Source: W0P28-013 sp963638355
GTDB lineage: Bacteria; Bacteroidota; Bacteroidia; Bacteroidales; Paludibacteraceae
Reading direction: 5' to 3'
NCBI GenBank assembly: GCA_963638355.1
Contig: CAVHRT010000028.1
Coordinates: 1 to 16,902 of the forward strand
Length of the DNA stretch: 16,902 bases
Shown here: positions 1 through 7,091 of the stretch, in pieces
Layout: the number at the start of each line of letters is the position of its first letter
Numbering within the stretch: position 1 is the stretch's first letter
Made by a program: the position numbers and the translations under genes
The notes under the pieces: model-generated
What the model was told of the DNA's origin: nothing
Databases searched by the model: none
Seen by the model: only the letters and a program-made list of their open reading frames with translations

Positions 1-512
1 TCATATTTTGTTTTTTTTCCATACAGAACTACAAAAACCGTATACAAAATCGACAAAAATGGGAAAACGAGAAATGAATGTTGCCAATATACGAGCAAAG
101 AATCCCACAATGAATACTCCACCATGTTACCAACCATCAAAATGGCAGGAACATCAATAAAAAGTTCGTTGGCATTGTAGTAAAAAAGATTAGAAATAAT
201 CCAAATATCTAAAACAAAATTGAGAAAAATAGTCCAAGTCTTCGACTTGAAGACAAAAACAAAAGCGCTGAGGAACAAAGCAGGCGCTAACTTATCGAGA
301 TAAAAAGCAAAAAAAGCGGCAGTGTCATTCCATAACGATGAGATCAGAATAGAATGAAATATACAATAATAACAAAGTATGTTTTTCAAAAAAATTGAAA
401 GAGCAAAGACAATAGCCACCACCCAATTGGCATATTTCGTCTCACCAAATTTCAAACTAAATTTTGAAAGACAATACTTTAATTTAAGCACGTTTTCGCT
501 CTTACCGCACAT
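1..512 (-). CDS. Membrane protein, N-terminal part, LTA-synthase/sulfatase-like (partial)
   Basis: The reading frame is open from ATG at 512-510 to the left edge, giving 170 residues with no stop; the C-terminal part lies outside the window. It is very hydrophobic, with about four or five membrane segments (roughly residues 29-60, 75-92, 94-112, 146-165). Between the last two is a short loop with YYNANELFID and EYSLWDSLLVYW. This pattern resembles the N-terminal membrane half of Bacteroidetes LTA-synthase-like proteins, which carry an extracytoplasmic sulfatase/phosphatase-fold domain and transfer phosphoglycerol- or phosphoethanolamine-type groups to glycans. The catalytic domain is not in view, so the family call rests on the loop and layout only. 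The start overlaps the end of the glycosyltransferase gene by 11 nt, suggesting translational coupling and a shared role in surface glycan assembly. It could instead be another polytopic polysaccharide protein. Confidence 0.6.
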   Translation of the reverse strand, partial: MCGKSENVLKLKYCLSKFSLKFGETKYANWVVAIVFALSIFLKNILCYYCIFHSILISSLWNDTAAFFAFYLDKLAPALFLSAFVFVFKSKTWTIFLNFVLDIWIISNLFYYNANELFIDVPAILMVGNMVEYSLWDSLLVYWQHSFLVFPFLSILYTVFVVLYGKKTKY

Positions 513-1455
513 AACCCTTGCAAATTTTATTTGTTTTAAGACCCAATGGCCAAAGCAGATAGCGTTTTATAAACGTTTTGAGTCTATTATGCTGTGGCAA
601 TTCCAACGGCATAAACCGCCACAACGAACGGCGTTTAGTGCGCACCCACTCTGCCACGTATGGCAACCCATAACTCACAGCCTTCCAAGGTTTTGTTCCA
701 CCTACAAAATGCACAATCACGGGGTTCTGTTCACAACACAACTCACTCTGCTGCTCAGGCGTAAGTGCTTGGTAGTGACACAGCATGAGCATCTGCGCTT
801 GGTAATTAAAACGAATAGGGAGTACCAATTTATGCTCGGCTAACACAACGTTTAATACATCCTGTTCACACCAAAGAATATGTTCATGATTTTGGCGTAT
901 ATAATCCAAACACTGTTCGTAAACACCATGCTGCCGCCACCAGCGCAGATTGAGCAAGAGCATTCCAGCATTCAAATAGCGCAACGATGGCACATAGTGC
1001 AGTCGCTCGTAAGTTTCTGGCGCATTATCGTAAAGATCCCACACACCTGCCATGGCATAATCGGAAATATCTGTATTCCACAACTCATCTAACGAACCAC
1101 GCACTAGCATATCACTATCGAGGTACAGCACTTTGTCTAAATTATCAGGCAAAAGTTCCGTAGAAAAAATTTTATAATAAGTAGCCACAGTTATGGTGCC
1201 GCCTATTGTAGGAAAATTGCTCAACAAATCGCCATCGACCGATAAGAATTGAATGGTACAACTAAAGTGCTTTGTTAGGCGCAGAATGCTCTGCTGCTCG
1301 GCTTGCGACAGACCTTTGTCGGTCAACACATAGATGTGCGCGCCAACGTTATGCTCGAGCAAAGACCACAACATCACGCCAGTGTAATTCACAAAATTAC
1401 TATCGGTAGAACAAATTATATGCAAAGGCTGGGAGGGCATGATTTTAGCCATCAT
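502..1455 (-). CDS. Glycosyltransferase family 8 (GT-A fold)
   Basis: A 317-residue retaining glycosyltransferase resembling the LPS galactosyl/glucosyltransferases WaaJ/RfaJ. It would move a sugar from a nucleotide-sugar donor onto a lipid- or glycan-linked acceptor at the cytoplasmic face. Visible hallmarks are an N-terminal strand HIICSTDSNFVNYTGVMLWSL (about residues 12-32), the metal-binding DxD in YLDSDMLVRGSLDELW (D113, D115), LNAGMLLLNL (161-170), EQDVLN (197-202) and the late HFVGGTKPW (249-257), which supplies the family's C-terminal metal-binding His. A basic tail (about 275-317) could hold it to the membrane. Length is typical. Its start overlaps the ABC ATPase stop by 11 nt (ATGATGGCTAA). 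The ATG at 1452 or the one at 1440 (MPSQPLHIICSTD) are possible alternatives. Acceptor and sugar are not predictable. Confidence 0.9.
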   Translation of the reverse strand: MMAKIMPSQPLHIICSTDSNFVNYTGVMLWSLLEHNVGAHIYVLTDKGLSQAEQQSILRLTKHFSCTIQFLSVDGDLLSNFPTIGGTITVATYYKIFSTELLPDNLDKVLYLDSDMLVRGSLDELWNTDISDYAMAGVWDLYDNAPETYERLHYVPSLRYLNAGMLLLNLRWWRQHGVYEQCLDYIRQNHEHILWCEQDVLNVVLAEHKLVLPIRFNYQAQMLMLCHYQALTPEQQSELCCEQNPVIVHFVGGTKPWKAVSYGLPYVAEWVRTKRRSLWRFMPLELPQHNRLKTFIKRYLLWPLGLKTNKICKGYVR

Positions 1456-2737
1456 ATCGTGTACTAAACGAAATTATTTTGTCCAATGCTGGGCGTATCA
1501 AACCGACCTCTTGTACGGCATAACCCAGAGCAGGATCTATATAGTCATGCACCTCAAAGGTGTGAACCAAATCGCCCCACACTTTGCGTGTACGCGCCTG
1601 TCCAAACCAAAGATGCATCTGATAGATTCCCGTATTAAAAATATCTGGCGGAATTTGCAGATGAATGGTATAATAGCCCTCCTGCGAATCGCACTCGGGC
1701 GAAACAATACACGGCTGCTGAAATAGTTCGACATCATCTTTTGTAAGAAACGAGAAGCATGCGTCGACAAGCGCATTTTTTATATTGTTTTTGAAACACA
1801 GTTGAATGTCAATTCCAGATTTCAGCGAAATAAAATTACCCTGTATTGGTCTGAAAGAGAATGATTTTATCCGCACTTCGCTATTACCAAGAGCATGTTC
1901 AATATCATCGAAAAATAGATTGCTATTGTCCACAAACTCACTATGCGAATTCAGTTCCAGATATTGGTCGGTGATGGCATTCACATCACCCATATTTTTT
2001 ATTTTCCCATTTTCAAGCAAAATTCCCGTATGGCACAATGCCCTGATACTCGCCATATTATGGCTCACAAACAGCACCGTCCTTCCTTCGCCTTTGGAGA
2101 TGTCGTTCATCTTGCCAATGGCTTTCTTTTGGAACTCGGCATCGCCAACGGCCAAAACCTCATCAACAACCAAAATCTCTGGATCCAAATGGGCCGCCAC
2201 AGCAAAGCCGAGACGCACCATCATACCGCTCGAATAGCGTTTTACAGGCGTATCGAGGTAACGCTCACATCCCGAAAAATCGACTATTTCGTCCAATTTA
2301 CGGGTAATTTCCTGCTTGGTCATACCAAGAATGGCGCCGTTCAGATAGATATTTTCGCGGCCCGTCATCTCGCTATGGAAACCCGTGCCAACCTCAAGCA
2401 ACGAGGCGATGCGTCCGCGCGCCTTAATGGTTCCCGTGGTGGGTGCTGTTACGCGGCTCAAAAGTTTCAGAAGCGTGCTTTTGCCTGCTCCATTTTTGCC
2501 AATAATACCAACCACATCGCCCTGCTCCACTTTGAAATTGATGTCCTTCAACGCCCACACATAATCGCTATTTCCCTTGGTCGAGCGATCGTTTACCTCG
2601 CCAATTTTCAGATACGGATCCTCACGGCGCAGCACATTCACCTTCCACCAACGATCGATGTCGTGGCTCAGCGTGCGCGTCGAGACCAATCCCAAGCGGT
2701 ATTGTTTGCTGATATTTTCAAATTCTATTGCGGTCAT
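1445..2737 (-). CDS. Polysaccharide-export ABC transporter ATPase, Wzt/TagH-like with C-terminal glycan-binding domain
   Basis: This 430-residue protein should power export of a lipid-linked O-antigen, capsule or teichoic-acid-like glycan. The ATPase half (about 1-260) shows Walker A GKNGAGKST (80-88), the LLEVGTGFHSEMTGRENIYL segment characteristic of Wzt/KpsT/TagH ATPases (113-132), signature YSSGMMVRLGF (168-178), Walker B ILVVDEVLAVGD (188-199) and the switch His in SHN (H226). The remaining roughly 160 residues are beta-rich, as in Wzt C-terminal domains that recognise the capped end of the exported glycan. The ATPase needs a two-subunit Wzm-type permease, usually encoded next door. None is seen: upstream lies hipA, downstream a GT8 gene. 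The ATG is directly preceded by an octamer repeat array. It begins the glycan cluster that runs to the left edge. Confidence 0.92.
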   Translation of the reverse strand: MTAIEFENISKQYRLGLVSTRTLSHDIDRWWKVNVLRREDPYLKIGEVNDRSTKGNSDYVWALKDINFKVEQGDVVGIIGKNGAGKSTLLKLLSRVTAPTTGTIKARGRIASLLEVGTGFHSEMTGRENIYLNGAILGMTKQEITRKLDEIVDFSGCERYLDTPVKRYSSGMMVRLGFAVAAHLDPEILVVDEVLAVGDAEFQKKAIGKMNDISKGEGRTVLFVSHNMASIRALCHTGILLENGKIKNMGDVNAITDQYLELNSHSEFVDNSNLFFDDIEHALGNSEVRIKSFSFRPIQGNFISLKSGIDIQLCFKNNIKNALVDACFSFLTKDDVELFQQPCIVSPECDSQEGYYTIHLQIPPDIFNTGIYQMHLWFGQARTRKVWGDLVHTFEVHDYIDPALGYAVQEVGLIRPALDKIISFSTRYDG

Positions 2738-2777
2738 ATAGAGTTTATAAGTTGACGAGTTTATGAGTTGATAAGTT
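2738..2777 (-). repeat. Five in-phase octamers abutting the ABC ATPase start codon
   Basis: Read on the minus strand, the 40 nt immediately before the ATG at 2737 divide exactly into five 8-nt units, each beginning AACT. The first four fit AACTYRTM; the one touching the ATG is AACTCTAT. They fill the position of the ribosome-binding region, with no spacer before the start codon. The rest of the 110-nt gap to hipA (2778-2847) has no clear promoter or terminator. Similar AACT/CATA-rich repeats occur in Bacteroidetes intergenic DNA as far as I recall. Confidence 0.8.
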
Positions 2778-2847
2778 TAACGCACGCAGAAGGTCAGTAG
2801 CGTTTTTTCTATAATTTTTGCCTTGTATGGCGTGTTTATTTTTTCAG

Positions 2848-4107
2848 TTAATCCCGATTATCGTTCAATTTCTCCAACTGTTTTTCAATGCGTTCGACCC
2901 ACTGCTGCGGCACTGTGGCGCGTTGTGCATAATTTAACCACTTTGCGAGCACTTCAGTCACTTGATCTACCAACGACGAAGCATGCTTTATACTATTTTC
3001 GCGAGCAAACTGCAGAAGGTCAGCGCGCGTTATTTTTTCAGTCTTGCCCAACAACGACAATTCGTGCCTATTTTCGTAAAAAGCGCCATCAACATCGATA
3101 GTAAAAGTTACATCGTAGGCTGGAGCAATGTGCCATTCGCCACCTTCGGCAAGAAGGAAAGAGAAATTTTTTGTATGATCATCGACATTGCCACCAAGCA
3201 CATTCAACACCATGCGCAAAAAAAGTTGATCCTGTTCTTCTTGCGACAACCCAAGTCGCCGCGCCACCATCAACAAATCCTCGTACGAATCAGCCGTCTC
3301 CATCATGGCAGCAAGTGTCTGCACATGAATGCGTTTCCCATCACGACGATCGAAACGTTGCGTCAAGAAATGCTGCGCACCATCTACCTCAATCAGTCGC
3401 GATGGCATCATCTCCACTCCCATATCTTGCGCCATCAAGTAGTAGGCATATTCTACTTGCGTGATCGGAAAATCACCTTTTTCAGCAAATTTTATGATAA
3501 AGTACTCATAATCACTACCTAGATCGACCTGACCAGAGCAAACTTCGCCAGTTTGTCTATTTATGGCTATCAATGCCTTAGGGTGCTTACCTCCAGCCGA
3601 TGTTCCAACAGCATAAAGACTCTGCATGGTTAGCGATTCATCTGGCATAATGCGAACCTCGCTTCGCTCTTCGAAAATACGCTGCGCAAGCCTATAGAGT
3701 TCAGTCAACGGCAATGCATCGGGCATTTGTTCCAAAGGGACAGCTGGTTGAAACTCGAGTGCACCCATGCCACGACTTCCGATAAACGACAACTTATCTA
3801 CAGCATTTATCTGTTTGCTGCGTATTTGGTGCATTTTACGCCAATTTTCGAACACTAAATTTCCCCATTTATCAGGCAACGAATCAGCCAAGAATGGCGG
3901 AAGACCCTGATACAATTTTTCTCGACTGCCAACAATAGGCTGCTGCGCTGCAACCGACCGAATAGAAGCCGAAAGTGGTGAAATATCAATACCACCACGC
4001 AGAAAATCGTCGCTATAGGCAAACACCGAACGATGCAAAGATTCGTCCCAATAAATGCGCCCCACTTCGCTGCCCCAAAGCCATATTGCAACAACATTAT
4101 TTTCCAT
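2848..4107 (-). CDS. hipA: HipA-family serine/threonine kinase toxin
   Basis: A 419-residue kinase of the HipA family. E. coli HipA phosphorylates glutamyl-tRNA synthetase and causes growth arrest and persistence. Here one sees an N-terminal HipA_N-like region with LPDKWGNLVFENW (77-89), a Gly/Ser-rich phosphate loop GTSAGGKHPKALIAI (168-182), FIIKFAEKGDFPITQVEYAYYLMA (203-226), and FLTQRFDRRDGKRIHVQTLAAM (247-268). The catalytic loop is GGNVDDHTKNFSFLL (305-319), placing the catalytic Asp at 309 and metal ligand N314. PAYDVTF (329-335) supplies metal ligand D332. All key residues look intact, so an active kinase is expected. Its ATG overlaps the antitoxin gene by 11 nt (ATGGAAAATAA), consistent with coupled production. 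It sits between recQ and a glycan-export cluster, a plausible insertion of a mobile module. Confidence 0.93.
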   Translation of the reverse strand: MENNVVAIWLWGSEVGRIYWDESLHRSVFAYSDDFLRGGIDISPLSASIRSVAAQQPIVGSREKLYQGLPPFLADSLPDKWGNLVFENWRKMHQIRSKQINAVDKLSFIGSRGMGALEFQPAVPLEQMPDALPLTELYRLAQRIFEERSEVRIMPDESLTMQSLYAVGTSAGGKHPKALIAINRQTGEVCSGQVDLGSDYEYFIIKFAEKGDFPITQVEYAYYLMAQDMGVEMMPSRLIEVDGAQHFLTQRFDRRDGKRIHVQTLAAMMETADSYEDLLMVARRLGLSQEEQDQLFLRMVLNVLGGNVDDHTKNFSFLLAEGGEWHIAPAYDVTFTIDVDGAFYENRHELSLLGKTEKITRADLLQFARENSIKHASSLVDQVTEVLAKWLNYAQRATVPQQWVERIEKQLEKLNDNRD

Positions 4108-4390
4108 GGCGCACGCGTTTGGGCTGTTTTTTGCCTAATTCCGACAAGAGATAAGGCGATATTGGTACTTCGGGCAACACATCAGCCACTACCGGCAACT
4201 GATCGATGGCACGCAAAAGCGATAGAAAATTACCAATCGTGATGTTTACTGCGCGCCCCAACTCGAAGGAACGAACTGTTAGCACACTCACACCTGCACG
4301 CTGCGCAACCTCTTGCTGCGTAAGACGCGCACGAATTCTATAGGTGCGAAACTGCGCCCCCAACGCTTGCACTATGGCAGCATTCGACAT
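4097..4390 (-). CDS. hipB: HipB-like XRE-family antitoxin
   Basis: A small DNA-binding protein paired with hipA. From the ATG at 4390 it is 97 residues, starting MSNAAIVQALG. A Cro/C1-type helix-turn-helix spans roughly residues 20-50 (RARLTQQEVAQRAGVSVLTVRSFELGR, with the TQQEVAQRAGVS recognition unit). The tail, SPYLLSELGKKQPKRVRHGK, is basic and probably contacts HipA or DNA. By analogy with HipB it neutralises the kinase and represses its own operon. A longer version from GTG at 4417 (106 residues) is possible. I prefer the ATG because a candidate -7 box and a palindrome (4413-4427) cover the GTG, and HTH antitoxins usually start close to the first helix. It is downstream of recQ with an 87-114 nt gap. 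Confidence 0.85.
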   Translation of the reverse strand: MSNAAIVQALGAQFRTYRIRARLTQQEVAQRAGVSVLTVRSFELGRAVNITIGNFLSLLRAIDQLPVVADVLPEVPISPYLLSELGKKQPKRVRHGK

Positions 4391-4412
4391 CGATAATATG
4401 TTGTCTTTATTC

Positions 4413-4451
4413 AGCACTTAAATGCTAATATATTTTCCCTTAACCAACAAA
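4413..4451 (-). promoter_or_regulatory. Candidate hipBA promoter with overlapping palindrome
   Basis: On the minus strand a TTTG (4451-4448) is followed after 20 nt by TAGCATTT (4427-4420), a partial match to the Bacteroidetes -33/-7 pattern TTTG-N19/20-TAnnTTTG. Overlapping the -7 is the imperfect palindrome AGCA-CTTAAA-TGCT (4413-4426), a reasonable place for autorepression by the HTH antitoxin. The -7 match is weak, so this is a candidate only. Confidence 0.35.
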
Positions 4452-4467
4452 ATCGGCTATAAAGAAT

Positions 4468-4480
4468 AAGATAATATCTT
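4468..4480. promoter_or_regulatory. Perfect 13-bp palindrome AAGATA-A-TATCTT upstream of hipB
   Basis: Six-base arms flank a single central base. It lies between the recQ stop (4505) and hipB. There is no T-tract on the minus-strand 3' side, so it does not look like a recQ terminator. The GATA/TATC arms are loosely similar to the TATCC-N8-GGATA operators bound by E. coli HipB. A second HipB operator is a reasonable guess. Confidence 0.35.
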
Positions 4481-4504
4481 TTAAATTCTCACGTCACCAA
4501 TTCA

Positions 4505-6691
4505 TCAATTTCCCATCTCCGACAAGAACTTGATGCGAACCAAGCGCACCTCGGGTTCGGTGTATTCGTCCTCGCCAAGCACGCGCAAAGCCTCCTGCAC
4601 ATCGTCGGTTTGAGCCTCGTTTTTGAAGTAATCGAACACTTCGTCGATGCGCTCTTTGTCCATTATCTCGCGCAGGAAATAGTCAATGTTGATTTTTGTT
4701 CCAGAATAGACAATGCTATCGACCTCGTCGAGCAGTTCGTCGAAATCCAAACCCTTCGATTCCGCCAAATCGTCGAGTGCTACCTGACGGTCGATGGCCT
4801 GAATTATCTCAATCTTCAAACGCGATTTGTTCGCCACGCTGCGCACCCGCATATCCTCTGGACGCTCTATCTCGTTCATCTCCACATGACGGCGAATGAG
4901 GTCGACAAACTCCTGTCCGTAGCGTTTGGCCTTACCAATGCCCACACCCTGAATATTCTGCAACTCTTCGATGGTTACAGGATAAGTGGTGGCCATCTGT
5001 TCGAGCGATGGATCTTGGAAAATGACAAACGGCGGCAATTCAACCTGTTTCGATATTTTTTTGCGCAGATCTTTCAACATGCTGAAGAGCGCGGGATCCA
5101 TGGCGCAAGCCGCTCCGCCGCGCGTTGGCGTGTCGTCGATGTCGGTTACATATTCGTGATCCTTGGTTACCATGAACGGTTTCGGATTTTTCAGATAATC
5201 CTTGCCCGCCTTGGTAATGCGCAGAACGCCATAGTTTTCAATCTCTTTCTCGATGTAGCCAGCAATCATGGCCTGACGAATTACGGCATTCAGCAGCGTG
5301 GCGTCATCGCCCGTGATGGAGCCGTAGAGTTCGTGATCTTCCAGATGATAAGCCTTCACATCGGTGCTATCCTTGCCCGAAAGCCAATCGATAATTACCT
5401 CGGCTTTGAACTTCTCTTTGCCCGCCACAATGGCCTCGAGCACGGCGCAGAGTTGCTCTTGCGCCTCGACTTGCGTTTTTGGGTGCAGACAGTTGTCGCA
5501 GCAGCCGCAGTTATCTTCGGTATATTCTTCGCCAAAATAGTGGAGCAACATTTTGCGGCGGCAGATGCTCGATTCGGCGTAAGCAGCAGTCTCAATCAGC
5601 AGTTGGCGACCAATTTCCTGTTCCGAAACGGGTTTGCCCTGCATGAATTTTTCGAGTTTTTGCAGATCCTTGTTGCAATAGAATGCCACACACAAGCCTT
5701 CGCCGCCATCGCGACCCGCACGACCCGTCTCCTGATAATATCCTTCGAGACTTTTCGGAAAATCGTAGTGAATCACATAGCGTACATCGGGCTTATCGAT
5801 GCCCATGCCAAAGGCGATTGTAGCGACTATCACATCTACTTTTTCCATCAGAAAGGCATCCTGATTTTCGCTGCGCTGGCTCGCCTCCATGCCGGCATGA
5901 TATGGCAACGCTTTGATGTCGTTCAGATTAAGCGCTTCGGCCAACTCCTCCACTTTTTTGCGGCTCAAGCAATAGACAATGCCCGATTTTCCAGGCTGCG
6001 ACTTGATGAATTTCACCAACTCTTTGTCCACATCTTTGGTTTTGGGGCGCACCTCGTAATAGAGGTTCGGGCGGTTGAACGACGATTTGAACACCGTGGC
6101 GTTGGTCATGCCAAGGTTTTTCTGAATGTCGTGCTGCACTTTTGGCGTGGCCGTGGCCGTCAGAGCAATCACAGGTGCCGTGCCTATCTGGTTGATTATC
6201 TCACGAATACGGCGATATTCTGGGCGAAAATCGTGTCCCCACTCCGAGATACAGTGTGCCTCGTCGACCGCATAGAACGATATTTTGATGGTGCGAAGGA
6301 ACTCCACATTTTCCTCCTTGGTGAGCGATTCGGGCGCCACATACAGCAATTTGGTTTTACCGCTGCGCAAATCGCTCTTCACCTCCTCGATGGCGGCTTT
6401 GTTGAGCGTCGAGTTCAAGAAATGTGCCACGCCGTCCTCTTCGCTGAAGTTGCGCATGGCATCGACTTGGTTTTTCATCAGCGCAATGAGCGGCGAAATG
6501 ACAATGGCCGTGCCTTTCATCAGCAGCGACGGCAGCTGATAGCACAACGATTTGCCGCCGCCCGTGGGCATCAGCACAAAGGTGTCTTTGCCATCGAGAA
6601 CGTTTTGAATAATGGCTTCTTGATTGCCTTTGAAGGTGTCGAAACCGAATTTTTTCTTCAATTCCTCTGTCAGAATCGATTTTTTTGCCAT
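4505..6691 (-). CDS. recQ: ATP-dependent DNA helicase RecQ (long Bacteroidetes form)
   Basis: A superfamily-2 3'-to-5' DNA helicase acting in recombination and stalled-fork repair. From ATG at 6691 (MAKKSILTEELKKKFGF) it is 728 residues. A frame extension upstream to 6754 adds 22 unlikely residues and was not used. Visible parts: motif 0/I FKGNQEAI and MPTGGGKSLCYQLP (41-54), DEAH box AVDEAHCISEWGHDFRPEYR (141-160), aromatic-rich loop included, TATAT (178-182), and helicase C motifs YHAGMEASQR, VATIAFGMGIDKPDVR and ETGRAGRDG (264-329). The zinc-binding domain has Cys at 377, 395, 398 and 401. RQC and HRDC follow, with LPPFVIFQDPSLEQMA and IQGVGIGKAKRYG (552-592). An extra roughly 115-residue tail after HRDC makes it longer than E. 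coli RecQ (about 610). It is divergent from manA. Confidence 0.96.
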   Translation of the reverse strand: MAKKSILTEELKKKFGFDTFKGNQEAIIQNVLDGKDTFVLMPTGGGKSLCYQLPSLLMKGTAIVISPLIALMKNQVDAMRNFSEEDGVAHFLNSTLNKAAIEEVKSDLRSGKTKLLYVAPESLTKEENVEFLRTIKISFYAVDEAHCISEWGHDFRPEYRRIREIINQIGTAPVIALTATATPKVQHDIQKNLGMTNATVFKSSFNRPNLYYEVRPKTKDVDKELVKFIKSQPGKSGIVYCLSRKKVEELAEALNLNDIKALPYHAGMEASQRSENQDAFLMEKVDVIVATIAFGMGIDKPDVRYVIHYDFPKSLEGYYQETGRAGRDGGEGLCVAFYCNKDLQKLEKFMQGKPVSEQEIGRQLLIETAAYAESSICRRKMLLHYFGEEYTEDNCGCCDNCLHPKTQVEAQEQLCAVLEAIVAGKEKFKAEVIIDWLSGKDSTDVKAYHLEDHELYGSITGDDATLLNAVIRQAMIAGYIEKEIENYGVLRITKAGKDYLKNPKPFMVTKDHEYVTDIDDTPTRGGAACAMDPALFSMLKDLRKKISKQVELPPFVIFQDPSLEQMATTYPVTIEELQNIQGVGIGKAKRYGQEFVDLIRRHVEMNEIERPEDMRVRSVANKSRLKIEIIQAIDRQVALDDLAESKGLDFDELLDEVDSIVYSGTKINIDYFLREIMDKERIDEVFDYFKNEAQTDDVQEALRVLGEDEYTEPEVRLVRIKFLSEMGN

Positions 6692-7091
6692 AAAATGTGG
6701 ATTTAAGCATAAATTTTTCGCCCGCAAGCAAACAAAATCAGTCAGAATAAGCAAGCGCTAATTGCCTGATTAACAGTAGAATGCGTTACCATCGTGACTA
6801 TCAAGTGCCACTCTGGCATTTCTTAAGCGAAACGAAAAACAAAATTATGCACAAAAAATTGAAACCACCAAACTTTTAACGAAAAAAAACGCGATTTTTC
6901 TCATTTCAGCAATTTTTTTCCACAAAACGGCAAAATCTCGATAAAAATGTCTATCTTTGCAAGTTAGAACTCTGAATTTTTGAATAAAGAGTAAAGACAA
7001 AAGAATAAAGACGGGGCACTGCGGTTAATTTGATTTTATCGCTCTGTCCACTTTCAACTGCACTAACAAAATCTTGCGACTTGCTACTAAA
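6692..7091. other. 400-nt divergent intergenic region between recQ and manA
   Basis: Non-coding AT-rich gap. The recQ-proximal half shows no convincing minus-strand promoter. It has one strong plus-strand -7 box (6952-6959). The following leader contains two copies of GAATAAAG (6982-6989 and 7003-7010) with a related GTAAAGAC between them, a short direct-repeat cluster similar in style to other Bacteroidetes intergenic repeats. No RNA gene, riboswitch fold or tRNA was recognised. Confidence 0.6.
6952..6959 (+). promoter_or_regulatory. Bacteroidetes -7 promoter box TATCTTTG upstream of manA
   Basis: TATCTTTGC matches TAnnTTTG exactly, in the correct direction for manA. No TTTG or TTG is present at the expected -33 position (about 6928-6932), so only half of the promoter is well supported. 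It would give a manA leader of about 125 nt. Confidence 0.6.

Noticed and set aside
379..843. Plus-strand open frame of 154 codons at the left end
   Set aside because: It lies antisense to the GT8 gene and the membrane protein, both with clear family or membrane features on the minus strand.
4610..6706. Long plus-strand open frame opposite recQ (698 codons)
   Set aside because: It mirrors the recQ coding frame, is Phe/His/Leu-rich in an unnatural way and has no recognisable domain. Long antisense frames are common opposite well-coded genes of this composition.
6692..6754. RecQ starting at 6754 with a 21-residue N-terminal extension
   Set aside because: The extension is Cys/Leu-rich with no family counterpart; MAKKSILTEELKKKFGF is the normal RecQ start.
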